From a bacterium (GTDB lineage: Bacteria; Bacillota; Clostridia; Oscillospirales; Acutalibacteraceae): 37,816 nucleotides of DNA. The notes beneath the pieces are model-generated. The model did not search any database. It saw only the letters and a program-made list of their open reading frames with translations, and was not told the DNA's origin. A program made the position numbers and the translations under genes. The stretch spans positions 1 through 37,816 of the forward strand of contig JAHKVW010000009.1 of the NCBI GenBank assembly GCA_020624805.1, given 5' to 3'. This document shows positions 24,315-32,618 of this stretch, one piece after another (within the stretch, counting starts at the first letter, position 1; the number at the start of each line of letters is the position of its first letter).

Positions 24315-26384
24315 ATGGATGAACAGAACAGGGCGTTGTACGAAACGCCGACCGAAATCGAAGTGACCGCAAAGGACAGTCTGGTCCATGTAGGCAGTCT
24401 GGACTCTTTTGATATCACCAAGGGCGGTATCAAGGCGGGCAAGCTGCTGTTGAAATACTTGGACAGCGGCAACGAAAAGCTCCTTCATCAGGCGATCAAG
24501 ACCTACGAAAAGATCATCCCGGATGAAAACTTCGGCGGAGAGTATACCGCGCTCGAGTGGCTTTGTAAATACTTCCTCGCTCCCGAGGAAGCGAAGCAGG
24601 ATCTTTTGAGCAAGCCGCTGATCAAGAGCTTCTATGATGTTCTCTCCAAGGACGATTTCGCCGATCTGAGAACATATATCCAGCTCAAATACCATATCGT
24701 AGAAGTGGATAAGAACGATATGGAAACCAAGCGCAAGCTGCGCTTTTTGGAGGACTTTATTCTCTTCAATAATCCCGACCGCGAGCGTTGGGAAAAGACC
24801 AGAGAGAATATGGAGAAGTTCAATATCCAACCCGGCGAGCGTATCGCGGACGTCGGCTCCGGTCCCGGATACTTCTCGTTCAAGTTCGCCGATATCGTCG
24901 GAGATGAGGGTAAGGTATACGCGATCGAGACCAACCCCATGCACCTTGATTTTCTCCGCAAACACATCAAGGAGAACGATATCAAAAACGTTGAGGTCGT
25001 CGTCAGTCAGTTCGAGGGTATCGGGTTGACAGAGGACGTCAGGGTCGATACCGTATTCGTTTGTTCTTTGTATCACAACGTATATGCCGCGTTCACTGAT
25101 TTTGAACGCGAGAAATTCGTCGGCAGCATCCGCCACGCACTGGTCGAGGGCGGTAAGCTGATCATCGTAGATAACGATCTGGTCGACAGCTCCGAGCTGC
25201 CGTATCACGGTCCTTATATCAGCAAGTCGCTGTTGACCTCTCAGCTTTATCACTATGGCTTCAAGCTGATCGATAACTACCAGTTCACTCCCCAGCGCTA
25301 TGTGCTGATCTATGAAAAGGTCGATGTTCCGAGCAACTTCAAGGGCAAGGAGAACAGCATCGACGATCCGTGTCACATCCACGTCAATACGGCAGGCTCG
25401 CTGATCCGTTACCGTATCATCGGTACCTCTACCGCGGGCTATTCCATCCGCGGTAAGGCGTGTGGCAAGATGATGTACGACGGCTTCATGGAGAATGATC
25501 CCGAAAAGGTCCAAAAGGCGCATGATATGTTCGCCGATCTGTGGCCGAAGGAACGCATCGGCGACGACTACACCGCCTTTATGTGGTTCTGTGAATACTA
25601 TCTCGCGGACGACCATAAGAAAGCAGAGATGCTCTCCGACTACCGCGACAAGATGTATTTTGACTTTTTCGGCGGCAATGATTACGAAAAGCTCAAGAAG
25701 TATCTGTATATCAAGTTCTATCTGGAGCATGAAGAAGAGGAAGACGCGGATATTGAGACCTGCTTTGAGTACGAGGGCAAGGATTTCCCCATCGGAACCC
25801 TGAATGAATGGAACGAGTATTTTGTTTTCAATAACCCCAACCGCTTCCTGTGGGAAAAGACAGACACCATGCTCGATCTGCTTGATATCAAGGAAGGCGA
25901 GAGTATCGCCGATCTTGGCTGCGGCGGCGGTTACTTCACCTATGAATTTTCCAAAATGGTAGGGGATAAGGGTACCGTATATGCTACCGAGATCAACAAA
26001 GACGCGATGAAGTATCTTGACGCGCTCAAGGATACCTACAATGTCAAAAATATCAAGACGCTCGTTACCCGTATGAACGACTGTAAGCTCAAGGAGAATT
26101 CCTGTGATAAGGTCTTCATGTGTTCGATGTATCACGCGGTATATATCACTGACATCGAGTTTGTCAAGGACGAGTTCATCGCCAGCATCAAAAAGGGTCT
26201 CAGACCCGGCGGTCAGCTGATCATCGTCGATAATGACGTTACCGACCGTTTTACACCCTCTTACTACGGCCCCGGCATCATGCCCGAGCTGATCATCTCA
26301 CAGCTTTCCTTCTACGGCTTCAAGCTCGTCAAGAAGGAGCAGCTGATTCCCCAGCGCTTTATTTTGGTGTTTGAATTACAGTAA
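24315..26384 (+). CDS. Tandem-duplicated SAM methyltransferase
   Basis: The protein has 689 residues built as two similar halves. Each half has a helical segment of about 100 residues (GGEYTALEWLCKYFLA and GDDYTAFMWFCEYYLA), a FNNP-R--WEKT stretch, and a class I Rossmann methyltransferase. Motif I is DVGSGPGYFSFKFA in half one and DLGCGGGYFTYEFS in half two; both have VYA(I/T)E-N for the SAM ribose, (V)FVCSLYHNVY or FMCSMYHAVY, and L-EGGKLIIVDND or LRPGGQLIIVDND. Both halves look able to bind SAM. It follows a GGGGTGA ribosome site and is 13 bp after the radical SAM gene. The substrate is unknown. I know no named family with this double layout. Confidence 0.82.
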   Translation: MDEQNRALYETPTEIEVTAKDSLVHVGSLDSFDITKGGIKAGKLLLKYLDSGNEKLLHQAIKTYEKIIPDENFGGEYTALEWLCKYFLAPEEAKQDLLSKPLIKSFYDVLSKDDFADLRTYIQLKYHIVEVDKNDMETKRKLRFLEDFILFNNPDRERWEKTRENMEKFNIQPGERIADVGSGPGYFSFKFADIVGDEGKVYAIETNPMHLDFLRKHIKENDIKNVEVVVSQFEGIGLTEDVRVDTVFVCSLYHNVYAAFTDFEREKFVGSIRHALVEGGKLIIVDNDLVDSSELPYHGPYISKSLLTSQLYHYGFKLIDNYQFTPQRYVLIYEKVDVPSNFKGKENSIDDPCHIHVNTAGSLIRYRIIGTSTAGYSIRGKACGKMMYDGFMENDPEKVQKAHDMFADLWPKERIGDDYTAFMWFCEYYLADDHKKAEMLSDYRDKMYFDFFGGNDYEKLKKYLYIKFYLEHEEEEDADIETCFEYEGKDFPIGTLNEWNEYFVFNNPNRFLWEKTDTMLDLLDIKEGESIADLGCGGGYFTYEFSKMVGDKGTVYATEINKDAMKYLDALKDTYNVKNIKTLVTRMNDCKLKENSCDKVFMCSMYHAVYITDIEFVKDEFIASIKKGLRPGGQLIIVDNDVTDRFTPSYYGPGIMPELIISQLSFYGFKLVKKEQLIPQRFILVFELQ

Positions 26385-26412
26385 CATATATTCTTAAGAA
26401 AGTAGGCGAATT

Positions 26413-27339
26413 ATGATGGAAATCAATGTTTCAAAAATCAGTAATCACGCGCAAAATCCCAACAACCCCGATAACTCCGTGTTTGAGATGAAGGGGCAAA
26501 AAGGTCTTGGCTGTCTGGTAGAGGGCTATAATACGCCCAAAGAAGGCGGCAATTCTGTCGAATCCAAGGTCACCAGGATCCTTGTCGAGAGCTTTATGAA
26601 GAGACCCGCTCTCAGCAATGAGGCAATGGCGAATATCTTTGAGAGAGCCAACAACGGACTGATGGTGACCCAAAGCCCTCAGTATCCGTCCTATGCGGCA
26701 GCCAGCGCAATATTCTTCCTTAAGAACAAGTTCGTATACGCTACCGCGGGCGATAATGTGATCTTCCATTTTGTCGACGGCAAGCTGGCGGATGTGTTCT
26801 GTTGTGATCCCGGTGAAGAGCCTCAGTATCTCGGCGTTCCGGGCTATACACAGCCTAAGATCGGCGACGTAGCCACTTTTTCAAAGGGCACCCACACCTT
26901 CCTGATCTGCTCCGCTGCCTTTGCCAACGCGATGGACGAGGGGCTTTTGGAGGGTTCCCTTTCCGCTAACACCCATTTCACCGACAAGGGTAAGCAGAAG
27001 CTCGCCGAGGTGAAATGCGACCGTTGGCTCAGAGAGCTTAAGGATAATATCAACGGTTATCACAACAGCAATGATAATTACTCCGCGATCGCTTTCTCGA
27101 TTCCGCCCAGAAAGAAATCCAAGCTTCTCCTGATCATCATTATCATTGTCGCGGTACTCGTGATCGCCGGCGGATTCTTCCTGTTCGGCGCAAGGAGAAG
27201 ACCGCCGCAGCAGGGTGGTCCTCAGCAGGGTCAGGAAGAGATGCTCGGACCGAACGGTGAGCGTCCGCCCGCACCGCCCGCAGGCGCAAAGCCCGGCGAT
27301 GAACAGCCTGCTCCTCCCACAAGACCTGCCCAGCAATAA
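26413..27339 (+). CDS. Membrane-anchored degenerate PP2C-like protein
   Basis: The protein has 308 residues. The first 230 show a PP2C pattern: NPNNPDNSVF (for the NED motif), GCLVEGYNTP (36-38 VEG where active enzymes have VADGMGG), YPSYAAASAIFFLKNKFVYATAGDN (GD at 113-114) and SNDNYSAIAFSI (DN at 221-222). The first metal-binding Asp is Glu and the glycine pair is lost, so activity is doubtful; it may be a pseudophosphatase that senses or blocks phospho-proteins. One membrane helix (about 237-260) is followed by a Pro/Gln-rich tail likely outside the cell. It has a weak ribosome site, ATG at 26413 or 26416. I infer the PP2C relation by eye. Confidence 0.6.
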   Translation: MMEINVSKISNHAQNPNNPDNSVFEMKGQKGLGCLVEGYNTPKEGGNSVESKVTRILVESFMKRPALSNEAMANIFERANNGLMVTQSPQYPSYAAASAIFFLKNKFVYATAGDNVIFHFVDGKLADVFCCDPGEEPQYLGVPGYTQPKIGDVATFSKGTHTFLICSAAFANAMDEGLLEGSLSANTHFTDKGKQKLAEVKCDRWLRELKDNINGYHNSNDNYSAIAFSIPPRKKSKLLLIIIIIVAVLVIAGGFFLFGARRRPPQQGGPQQGQEEMLGPNGERPPAPPAGAKPGDEQPAPPTRPAQQ

Positions 27340-27363
27340 TCTGATACGATAAGAGGTTAGACG

Positions 27364-28986
27364 ATGTTTATTTTTAAATATGCTTTTAAAAGTATCGGGC
27401 GTTCTATCGGACGCAACATACTGATCGGCATTATTGTATTCATCATCGCTGTATCCGCCTGTGTCGCCATGTCGATCCAACAGGCGGCTAAAACCGCTGC
27501 CGCCACCAGTCTGAAGAAAATGGACATTACGGCTCAGATCAACATTGACCGTGATTATGTTTATCAAAAGGCGTCAGAGAACAAAAACTCGACCAATATC
27601 CAGGAACTGATGCCGGAGATGACATCTCTGAACAAGCAGTATGCTCTTGATCTGGACGACATGAAGTCGTATGCCGAGATCAAGAAGGAGGGTTCGGATG
27701 ATCCTATCGTAAAGGATTATTACTATAATGCTTCTCTCTCGATCAACGGCAGCAGCATCAGCAAGTATGATTTAAAGAGCAGCTCGCAGAGCGCGACGAC
27801 TTCTTCGGGAACTGCCGAATCACCGACAGATCCCGCCGGCAATGTTGTCGAAACACCTCAGGCGCCCGAGATGCCGCAAGCACAGGAACAGAGCGGCGAT
27901 TTTGCTCTGATCGGCTACAGCTCCAAGAAGGCGATGGAGGACTTTGGATCGGATGAAGACGAAAGCACCTGTACGTTGGAGAGCGGCGATTTCTTTGAGG
28001 AAAACACCTCGGAGTACGTCTGCCTGATCGAGGACAGCCTCGCGACCTTCAACTCGGTATCCGTAGGCGATACCATCAAGCTGGTCAATCCCAAAAACGA
28101 GGATGAGACCTATGAACTGAAGGTTTCGGGTATCTATAAGAATTCGTCCAGCGACTCGGTCGACGGCGTCGATCCTCCCAACAGGATCCTTACCAGCTAT
28201 GCGGTCGTCAAGGATATCGAAACCAAGTCCGAGACAACGAACGCTTCTTCGACAAGTTCTTCTTCGAGTTCGTCCGATGAAGATTCCAACGCGATGACCT
28301 GTAAGTTCAACGGCACCTTTATCTTCGGCTCTGTTGATGACTATAACCAATTCAAGGAAGAGGTAAAGAATAAGGCTGAGGCAGACGGCTTGGACGGCGA
28401 TCTGTATATCGTGACATCCGGTGATATCGCCGCGTTCAAGGCGGGTCTCAAGCCTCTGGAAAACCTCAAATCCTTTGCGACGACCTTCCTTTATCTGACG
28501 CTCGCCATCGGCGCGATCGTCCTGATCGTGATTTCGGTCATCAGTATTCGTGACCGTAAGTATGAGATCGGCGCTCTTGCCGCGATGGGTCTCAAAAAGC
28601 TCAAGCTGAGCATGATGTTCATGATAGAGGTCTTAGCGGTCACGCTGATCGCGATCCTGATCGGCGCCGCGGTAGGTACTGCCATCTCGGCGCCGGTTAC
28701 CAACTATCTGCTCACTGCCCAGATCGAACAGCAGGAAGAATCCGACAACTCGCAAAAACAGCAGCAGCAGGGTCCCGGCGGAGCCCCCGGCTCACAGGAT
28801 CGTCCCGAAGACGGCGAGGTCAACGGTCCCGTTACCTACGTGTCATCGGTGGGCTTCTCTATTGATTTCTTCGTTATCCTGAAAATGCTGCTCATCGGTA
28901 TCGGACTTGCGGTCGTATCCGGATTCACATCGATATTGTTTATCCTGCGGTATGATCCGAAACAGATACTGGCGAGTCGAGATTAG
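27364..28986 (+). CDS. FtsX/MacB-type ABC permease
   Basis: The protein has 540 residues with the four-helix FtsX layout: helix 1 near the N-terminus (NILIGIIVFIIAVSACVAM), a large outside domain of about 340 residues, then three C-terminal helices (YLTLAIGAIVLIVIS, MIEVLAVTLIAILIGAA, ILKMLLIGIGLAVVSG). The outside domain holds Ser/Thr-rich low-complexity stretches (28236-28285) and a Gln/Pro/Gly insert before the last helix. Such permeases work as mechanotransmission devices or move lipoproteins, peptides and drugs; a substrate cannot be given. The partner ATPase follows directly. Confidence 0.87.
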   Translation: MFIFKYAFKSIGRSIGRNILIGIIVFIIAVSACVAMSIQQAAKTAAATSLKKMDITAQINIDRDYVYQKASENKNSTNIQELMPEMTSLNKQYALDLDDMKSYAEIKKEGSDDPIVKDYYYNASLSINGSSISKYDLKSSSQSATTSSGTAESPTDPAGNVVETPQAPEMPQAQEQSGDFALIGYSSKKAMEDFGSDEDESTCTLESGDFFEENTSEYVCLIEDSLATFNSVSVGDTIKLVNPKNEDETYELKVSGIYKNSSSDSVDGVDPPNRILTSYAVVKDIETKSETTNASSTSSSSSSSDEDSNAMTCKFNGTFIFGSVDDYNQFKEEVKNKAEADGLDGDLYIVTSGDIAAFKAGLKPLENLKSFATTFLYLTLAIGAIVLIVISVISIRDRKYEIGALAAMGLKKLKLSMMFMIEVLAVTLIAILIGAAVGTAISAPVTNYLLTAQIEQQEESDNSQKQQQQGPGGAPGSQDRPEDGEVNGPVTYVSSVGFSIDFFVILKMLLIGIGLAVVSGFTSILFILRYDPKQILASRD

Positions 28987-28997
28987 GAGGTGTGAGT

Positions 28998-29687
28998 ATG
29001 GGTGTTATTGAATTAAAGAACGTTAGCTTCACATATCCTAATAATCCTGTTATCAAAAACATGGACTATGAATTCCAGCGCGGACTGGTGTATTGTATCA
29101 CCGGTAAATCCGGCGCCGGAAAAACCACACTCCTTTCGATGCTGTCCGGTATCATGGATCCGACTTCCGGATATATCGTTTACAACGGTTATCCGATCGA
29201 CGAAAGCGACCGTTATGTTTATCGCAGTCGAGATGTAGGCGTTATCTTTCAGGAGTATAACCTCCTGCCTAAGTTCACTGTGCGTGAGAATATCCAGCTG
29301 TCGTTGGATATCTCCGGCAAGAAGCTCAGGGATCTCGACGGCTTCGGTACATTCAGCAATAAAAAGGATTATGTTGACCAGCTGATCCGTGAGGTCGGTC
29401 TGGATCCCGAGGAGGTCGGTAACCGACGCATCCTCAAGATCTCCGGCGGACAGCAGCAGCGTATCGCCATCGCGCGTGCGCTGAGCTTCAAGCCCGGTGT
29501 TATCCTTGCTGATGAGCCAACCGGCAATCTGGATATCGATACCAGTATCGATATCATGAACGTATTTTTGCACTTGGCGCATGAGCTGAACCGCTGTGTT
29601 ATTATCGTAACACATTCACCGCAGATCGCGGATCTGGCGGACGTCCGACTGGACTTAAAGCCTCTGTCAAGATACAAAAAAGTATAG
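28998..29687 (+). CDS. LolD/MacB-type ABC ATPase
   Basis: The protein has 229 residues from ATG 28998, with TAGGAGG at 28984-28990 and 7-nt spacing; a GTG two codons earlier is too close to that site. Walker A GKSGAGKTT, Q-loop FQEYNLLPKFTV, signature ISGGQQQR, Walker B VILADEPTGNLD and H-loop VTHSP are all intact. DEPTGNLD and the spacing place it with LolD, MacB and FtsE ATPases that drive FtsX-type permeases. It lies 11 bp after its permease. Confidence 0.93.
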   Translation: MGVIELKNVSFTYPNNPVIKNMDYEFQRGLVYCITGKSGAGKTTLLSMLSGIMDPTSGYIVYNGYPIDESDRYVYRSRDVGVIFQEYNLLPKFTVRENIQLSLDISGKKLRDLDGFGTFSNKKDYVDQLIREVGLDPEEVGNRRILKISGGQQQRIAIARALSFKPGVILADEPTGNLDIDTSIDIMNVFLHLAHELNRCVIIVTHSPQIADLADVRLDLKPLSRYKKV

Positions 29688-29728
29688 GCATACCGTATGA
29701 TAACGAACGTGACGGAATGCCTGTCATT

Positions 29729-29752
29729 CGGGATCGGGAGATATCCCGTTTT
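29729..29752 (+). terminator. Weak hairpin between ATPase and FHA gene
   Basis: CGGGAT (29729-29734) and ATCCCG (29743-29748) with an 8-nt loop, then TTTTCC. It may act as a partial terminator lowering expression of the last gene of the operon. Confidence 0.4.
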
Positions 29753-29772
29753 CCGGAATAGGAGATTTGATT

Positions 29773-32496
29773 ATGCCGATGAGTGAATATGAACTTTCCC
29801 TGGTAATGGATGCAAAAAAGGGAAAGAAAAAATCATTTGAAAGGTTATGCGACTCGTTTCACAAACAGCTCGTCGAAGTGATTGAGGGAGAGCTGTATTC
29901 CCGCGATAAGGCTGAGACGATCATCAAAAGCGTGACAGCCAGAGCCAAGACCGAGATCAAACAGATCCAAAATCCCGCGGATTTTGAGCGGATGATCATC
30001 AGCTTAACGATCGCGGAATGTGCGAATTATCCGCGCGGCGCCTCCGGCGGTCAGGGCGGAGCGGCTACCAGCTTTTCGGAGCAGAAAAACAATCGTGCAC
30101 AAGCTCGGATCAATCAGCAGGATTCCCGCAATGCCGTGCCTTACGCAGCATCGGGATTTGCCGGCGGATCTAACGTGAATGATTACGGTCGTGAGCCGGA
30201 TCGTCGCGACAGCCGGAATCGTGATCCGGAGCCTCGAAACGACTGGTATCGTGAACGCGAGCCTCGTAATGATTTGAACCGTGCGCCCGAGCGTCGGGAT
30301 CCCGAGCCGCGTAACGATTGGAACCGCACTCCCGAACGCCGCGATCCCGAACCGCGTAACGATTGGAACCGCGCACCCGAGCGCCGCGATCCCGAACCGC
30401 GTAACGATTGGAACCGTGCGCCCGAACGCCGCGATCCCGAACCGCGTAACGATTGGAACCGTGCGCCCGAACGCCGTGAGCCTGAGCCGCGTAACGATTG
30501 GAACCGTGCGTCGGAGCGTCAAGATCCGGAACCGCGTAACGATTGGAACCGTGCGTCGGAGCGTCAAGATCCGGAACCGCGTAACGATTGGAACCGTGCG
30601 CCCGAACGTCGCGAGCCTGAGCCGCGTAACGATTGGAACCGTGCGCCCGAACGTCGCGAGCCTGAGCCGCGTAACGATTGGAACCGTGCGCCTGACCGCC
30701 GCGAACCCGAGCAACGTAATGATCGGATCGGGGAACCGATGAACCGCGAGGCAATGCGCCCTATCACTGATAGGAATCGTGTCGGTTCCAATTCTGCTCA
30801 GCCCGTAATACAGGATAATGCTCCCTTTGCAAGACCTGTCGAGCCTACACCGCAGAATAACGCGCCTTTCGCAAAACCGGTACAACCCACACCGCAGAAC
30901 AATGTGCCTTTCGCAAAGCCTGTTGAACCCACACCGCAGAATAACGCGCCTTTTGCAAAGCCTGTTGAACCCACACCGCAGAATAACGCGCCTTTTGCAA
31001 AACCGGTACAACCTACACCGCAGAACAACGCGCCTTTCGCAAAGCCTGTTGAACCCACACCGCAGAACAATGTGCCTTTCGCAAAGCCTGTTGAACCCAC
31101 ACCGCAGAATAATGCGCCTTTTGCAAAACCGGTACAACCCACACCGCAGAACAACGCGCCGTTTGCAAGACCGGTACAACCCACGCAGCAGAACAACGCG
31201 CCGTTTGCAAGACCGGTACAACCCACGCCGCAGAACAACGCGCCGTTTGCAAGACCGGTACAACCCGCAGCGCAGAACAACGCGCCTTTTGCGAGACCGG
31301 CTCAACCCGTGCCGCAAAACAATGCACCTGCGACGCCGTTCAGACCTGCGATGCAAAACAATAACGGAGCTGTTCCTGCCGCCCGCGGCGCCGAGTTGCC
31401 ACGCGACAGATTTACGACTATGCCAACGGCTTTCCATTCACTGAATATGGGAAACCAAGCGCCTGTTGATAACAGCTCACGTACTCCTGTGCAGAATGTT
31501 CCGCAGCAGGGGGTTCGCCAACAACCGCATTATCAGGGTAAATCGGATTTCATCCGGCCTGTGCAGTCCAACCCGTGGTCTATGCCTCAGAATCAGATCG
31601 GGGATGACGCTAAAACAGAGCTTTTGATGGGAGATGAAAAGACGGAATTATTGGTCGAAGAACCCAAGACAGAGTTACTGAGAGAAAGTCCTGTCAGTGC
31701 TTCGGATATGGAGCCTAAAACAGAGCTTTTGGTGGAAACAAAGACCGAAAAAATGTCCGAACCCGAGCCCAAACCCGAGCCTGAGCCGAAGCCCGAACCC
31801 AAGCCCGAGCCGAAGCCTGAGCCGATGCCTGAGCCGAAGCCCGAGCCGAAGCCTGAGCCCAAGCCCGAGTCGAAGCCCGAGCCGAAGCCTGAGCCCAAGC
31901 CCGAGCAGATGCCTGAGCCGATTCCTGAGCCGAAGCCCGAACCCAAGCCCGAGCCGATGCCTGAGCCGAAACCCGAACCCAAGCCCGAGCCGAAGCCTGA
32001 GCCGAAGCCTGAGCCGAAACCCGAGCCGAAGCCTGAGCCGAAGCCTGAGCCGAAGCCTGAGCCGAAACCCGAGCCCAAGCCTGAGCCGAAGCCCGAGCCT
32101 GAAGGCGAGCTGCTTTTCAAGCCCGGGGAAGAGACGAAGGCGCCTGAGAAGGAAGCATCAAAACAGCCTGTGGTCGTCAATACGGCGCCCAAGGTCGGTC
32201 TGCTTGTATGCACCAAGGGCGAAAATGCCGGCGAGAATTTCAGCCTGATCACGGGCAGGAACCGCGTCGGTGTTTCCGAGAACTGTGATGTGCGAATCAA
32301 GGATGCTTCATTGACTGATGATTATAATTTTGAGATCGTATACGATGAAAGAAGAGAGAACTTTACACTGGTACCCGGCAAGCTATCGTCGCGTTTGTTC
32401 ATCAATAATGACTATGTTGACTCGTCGATCTTCTTGCAGCCGCACGATACCCTCCGTACCGGTAATTCCGAATTCTTATTAGTATCGTTCAAATAA
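29773..32496 (+). CDS. FHA-domain protein with three long repeat blocks
   Basis: The protein has 907 residues from ATG 29773, with GGAG 8 nt upstream; TTG 29767 is too close. The N-terminal 85 residues form a helical domain ([20 protein letters not shown]) that recalls sigma-70 region 2 (weak inference). Then come about ten 15-residue units [15 protein letters not shown], twelve 14-residue units [14 protein letters not shown], a segment with four KTELL motifs, and about 114 residues of Pro-Glu-Pro-Lys repeats. The last 100 residues (from about 805) are FHA-like: LITGRNRVG keeps the GR, but the SRxH motif reads LTDDYNF and NG reads NN. FHA domains bind phosphothreonine. There is no membrane helix, so it is probably a cytoplasmic scaffold working with a kinase. 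Confidence 0.82.
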   Translation: MPMSEYELSLVMDAKKGKKKSFERLCDSFHKQLVEVIEGELYSRDKAETIIKSVTARAKTEIKQIQNPADFERMIISLTIAECANYPRGASGGQGGAATSFSEQKNNRAQARINQQDSRNAVPYAASGFAGGSNVNDYGREPDRRDSRNRDPEPRNDWYREREPRNDLNRAPERRDPEPRNDWNRTPERRDPEPRNDWNRAPERRDPEPRNDWNRAPERRDPEPRNDWNRAPERREPEPRNDWNRASERQDPEPRNDWNRASERQDPEPRNDWNRAPERREPEPRNDWNRAPERREPEPRNDWNRAPDRREPEQRNDRIGEPMNREAMRPITDRNRVGSNSAQPVIQDNAPFARPVEPTPQNNAPFAKPVQPTPQNNVPFAKPVEPTPQNNAPFAKPVEPTPQNNAPFAKPVQPTPQNNAPFAKPVEPTPQNNVPFAKPVEPTPQNNAPFAKPVQPTPQNNAPFARPVQPTQQNNAPFARPVQPTPQNNAPFARPVQPAAQNNAPFARPAQPVPQNNAPATPFRPAMQNNNGAVPAARGAELPRDRFTTMPTAFHSLNMGNQAPVDNSSRTPVQNVPQQGVRQQPHYQGKSDFIRPVQSNPWSMPQNQIGDDAKTELLMGDEKTELLVEEPKTELLRESPVSASDMEPKTELLVETKTEKMSEPEPKPEPEPKPEPKPEPKPEPMPEPKPEPKPEPKPESKPEPKPEPKPEQMPEPIPEPKPEPKPEPMPEPKPEPKPEPKPEPKPEPKPEPKPEPKPEPKPEPKPEPKPEPKPEPEGELLFKPGEETKAPEKEASKQPVVVNTAPKVGLLVCTKGENAGENFSLITGRNRVGVSENCDVRIKDASLTDDYNFEIVYDERRENFTLVPGKLSSRLFINNDYVDSSIFLQPHDTLRTGNSEFLLVSFK
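30226..30738 (+). repeat. 45-bp in-frame tandem repeat
   Basis: GATTGGAAC recurs at 30316, 30361, 30406, 30451, 30496, 30541, 30586, 30631 and 30676, exactly 45 bp apart, with degenerate units at both ends. It encodes a 15-residue Arg/Glu/Pro-rich unit. The near-identity of neighbouring copies suggests recent expansion. Confidence 0.95.
30820..31323 (+). repeat. 42-bp in-frame tandem repeat
   Basis: Twelve units of 14 residues (FA(K/R)PV(E/Q)PTPQNNAP) follow one another without a gap. Units alternate Lys/Arg and Glu/Gln in patches, showing duplication of multi-unit blocks. Confidence 0.93.
31759..32100 (+). repeat. Pro-Glu-Pro-Lys coding repeat
   Basis: About 114 residues of (PEPK)n with occasional Met, Ser, Gln or Ile. 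At DNA level it is a 12-bp repeat GAGCCGAAGCCT/C. It is likely an extended, stiff charged spacer in front of the FHA domain. Confidence 0.93.
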
Positions 32497-32505
32497 CAGC
32501 GACAC

Positions 32506-32549
32506 AGTATGACCGTTGTGCAAGAGCGCGTCGGTCATACTTTGTTCTT
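32506..32549 (+). terminator. Rho-independent terminator ending the eight-gene operon
   Basis: AGTATGACCG (32506-32515) and CGGTCATACT (32532-32541) form a perfect 10-bp stem with a 16-nt loop, followed by TTGTTCTTG. It starts 9 bp after the FHA stop. Confidence 0.8.
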
Positions 32550-32572
32550 GATGTAGGTTTCTTTTGAGAACT

Positions 32573-32588
32573 GAGAACGTCGGTTCTC
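32573..32588 (+). promoter_or_regulatory. Hairpin upstream of nitroreductase ribosome site
   Basis: GAGAAC-GTCG-GTTCTC is a perfect 6-bp stem with a 4-nt loop, with a second GAGAAC at 32566-32571 that could compete for the same partner. It lies about 18 nt before the Shine-Dalgarno site. Could be an operator or RNA switch; unproven. Confidence 0.35.
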
Positions 32589-32618
32589 TGCTCGAAGATC
32601 GATAGTTAGGAGGAAAAC

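Noticed and set aside
24198..26135. Long minus-strand open frame (645 codons) opposite the double methyltransferase
   Set aside because: It mirrors the coding strand's codon bias; the plus strand has clear methyltransferase motifs and a ribosome site, and the antisense product has no recognisable domain.
30226..31323. Regularly spaced repeats resembling a CRISPR array
   Set aside because: Units are contiguous, in frame, without unique spacers, and encode a repetitive protein segment.
30004..31437. 477-codon minus-strand frame and shorter Gly-Ser or Arg-rich frames across the FHA gene
   Set aside because: Repeat units of 45, 42 and 12 bp keep all frames open by periodicity; these are shadows of the repeats.
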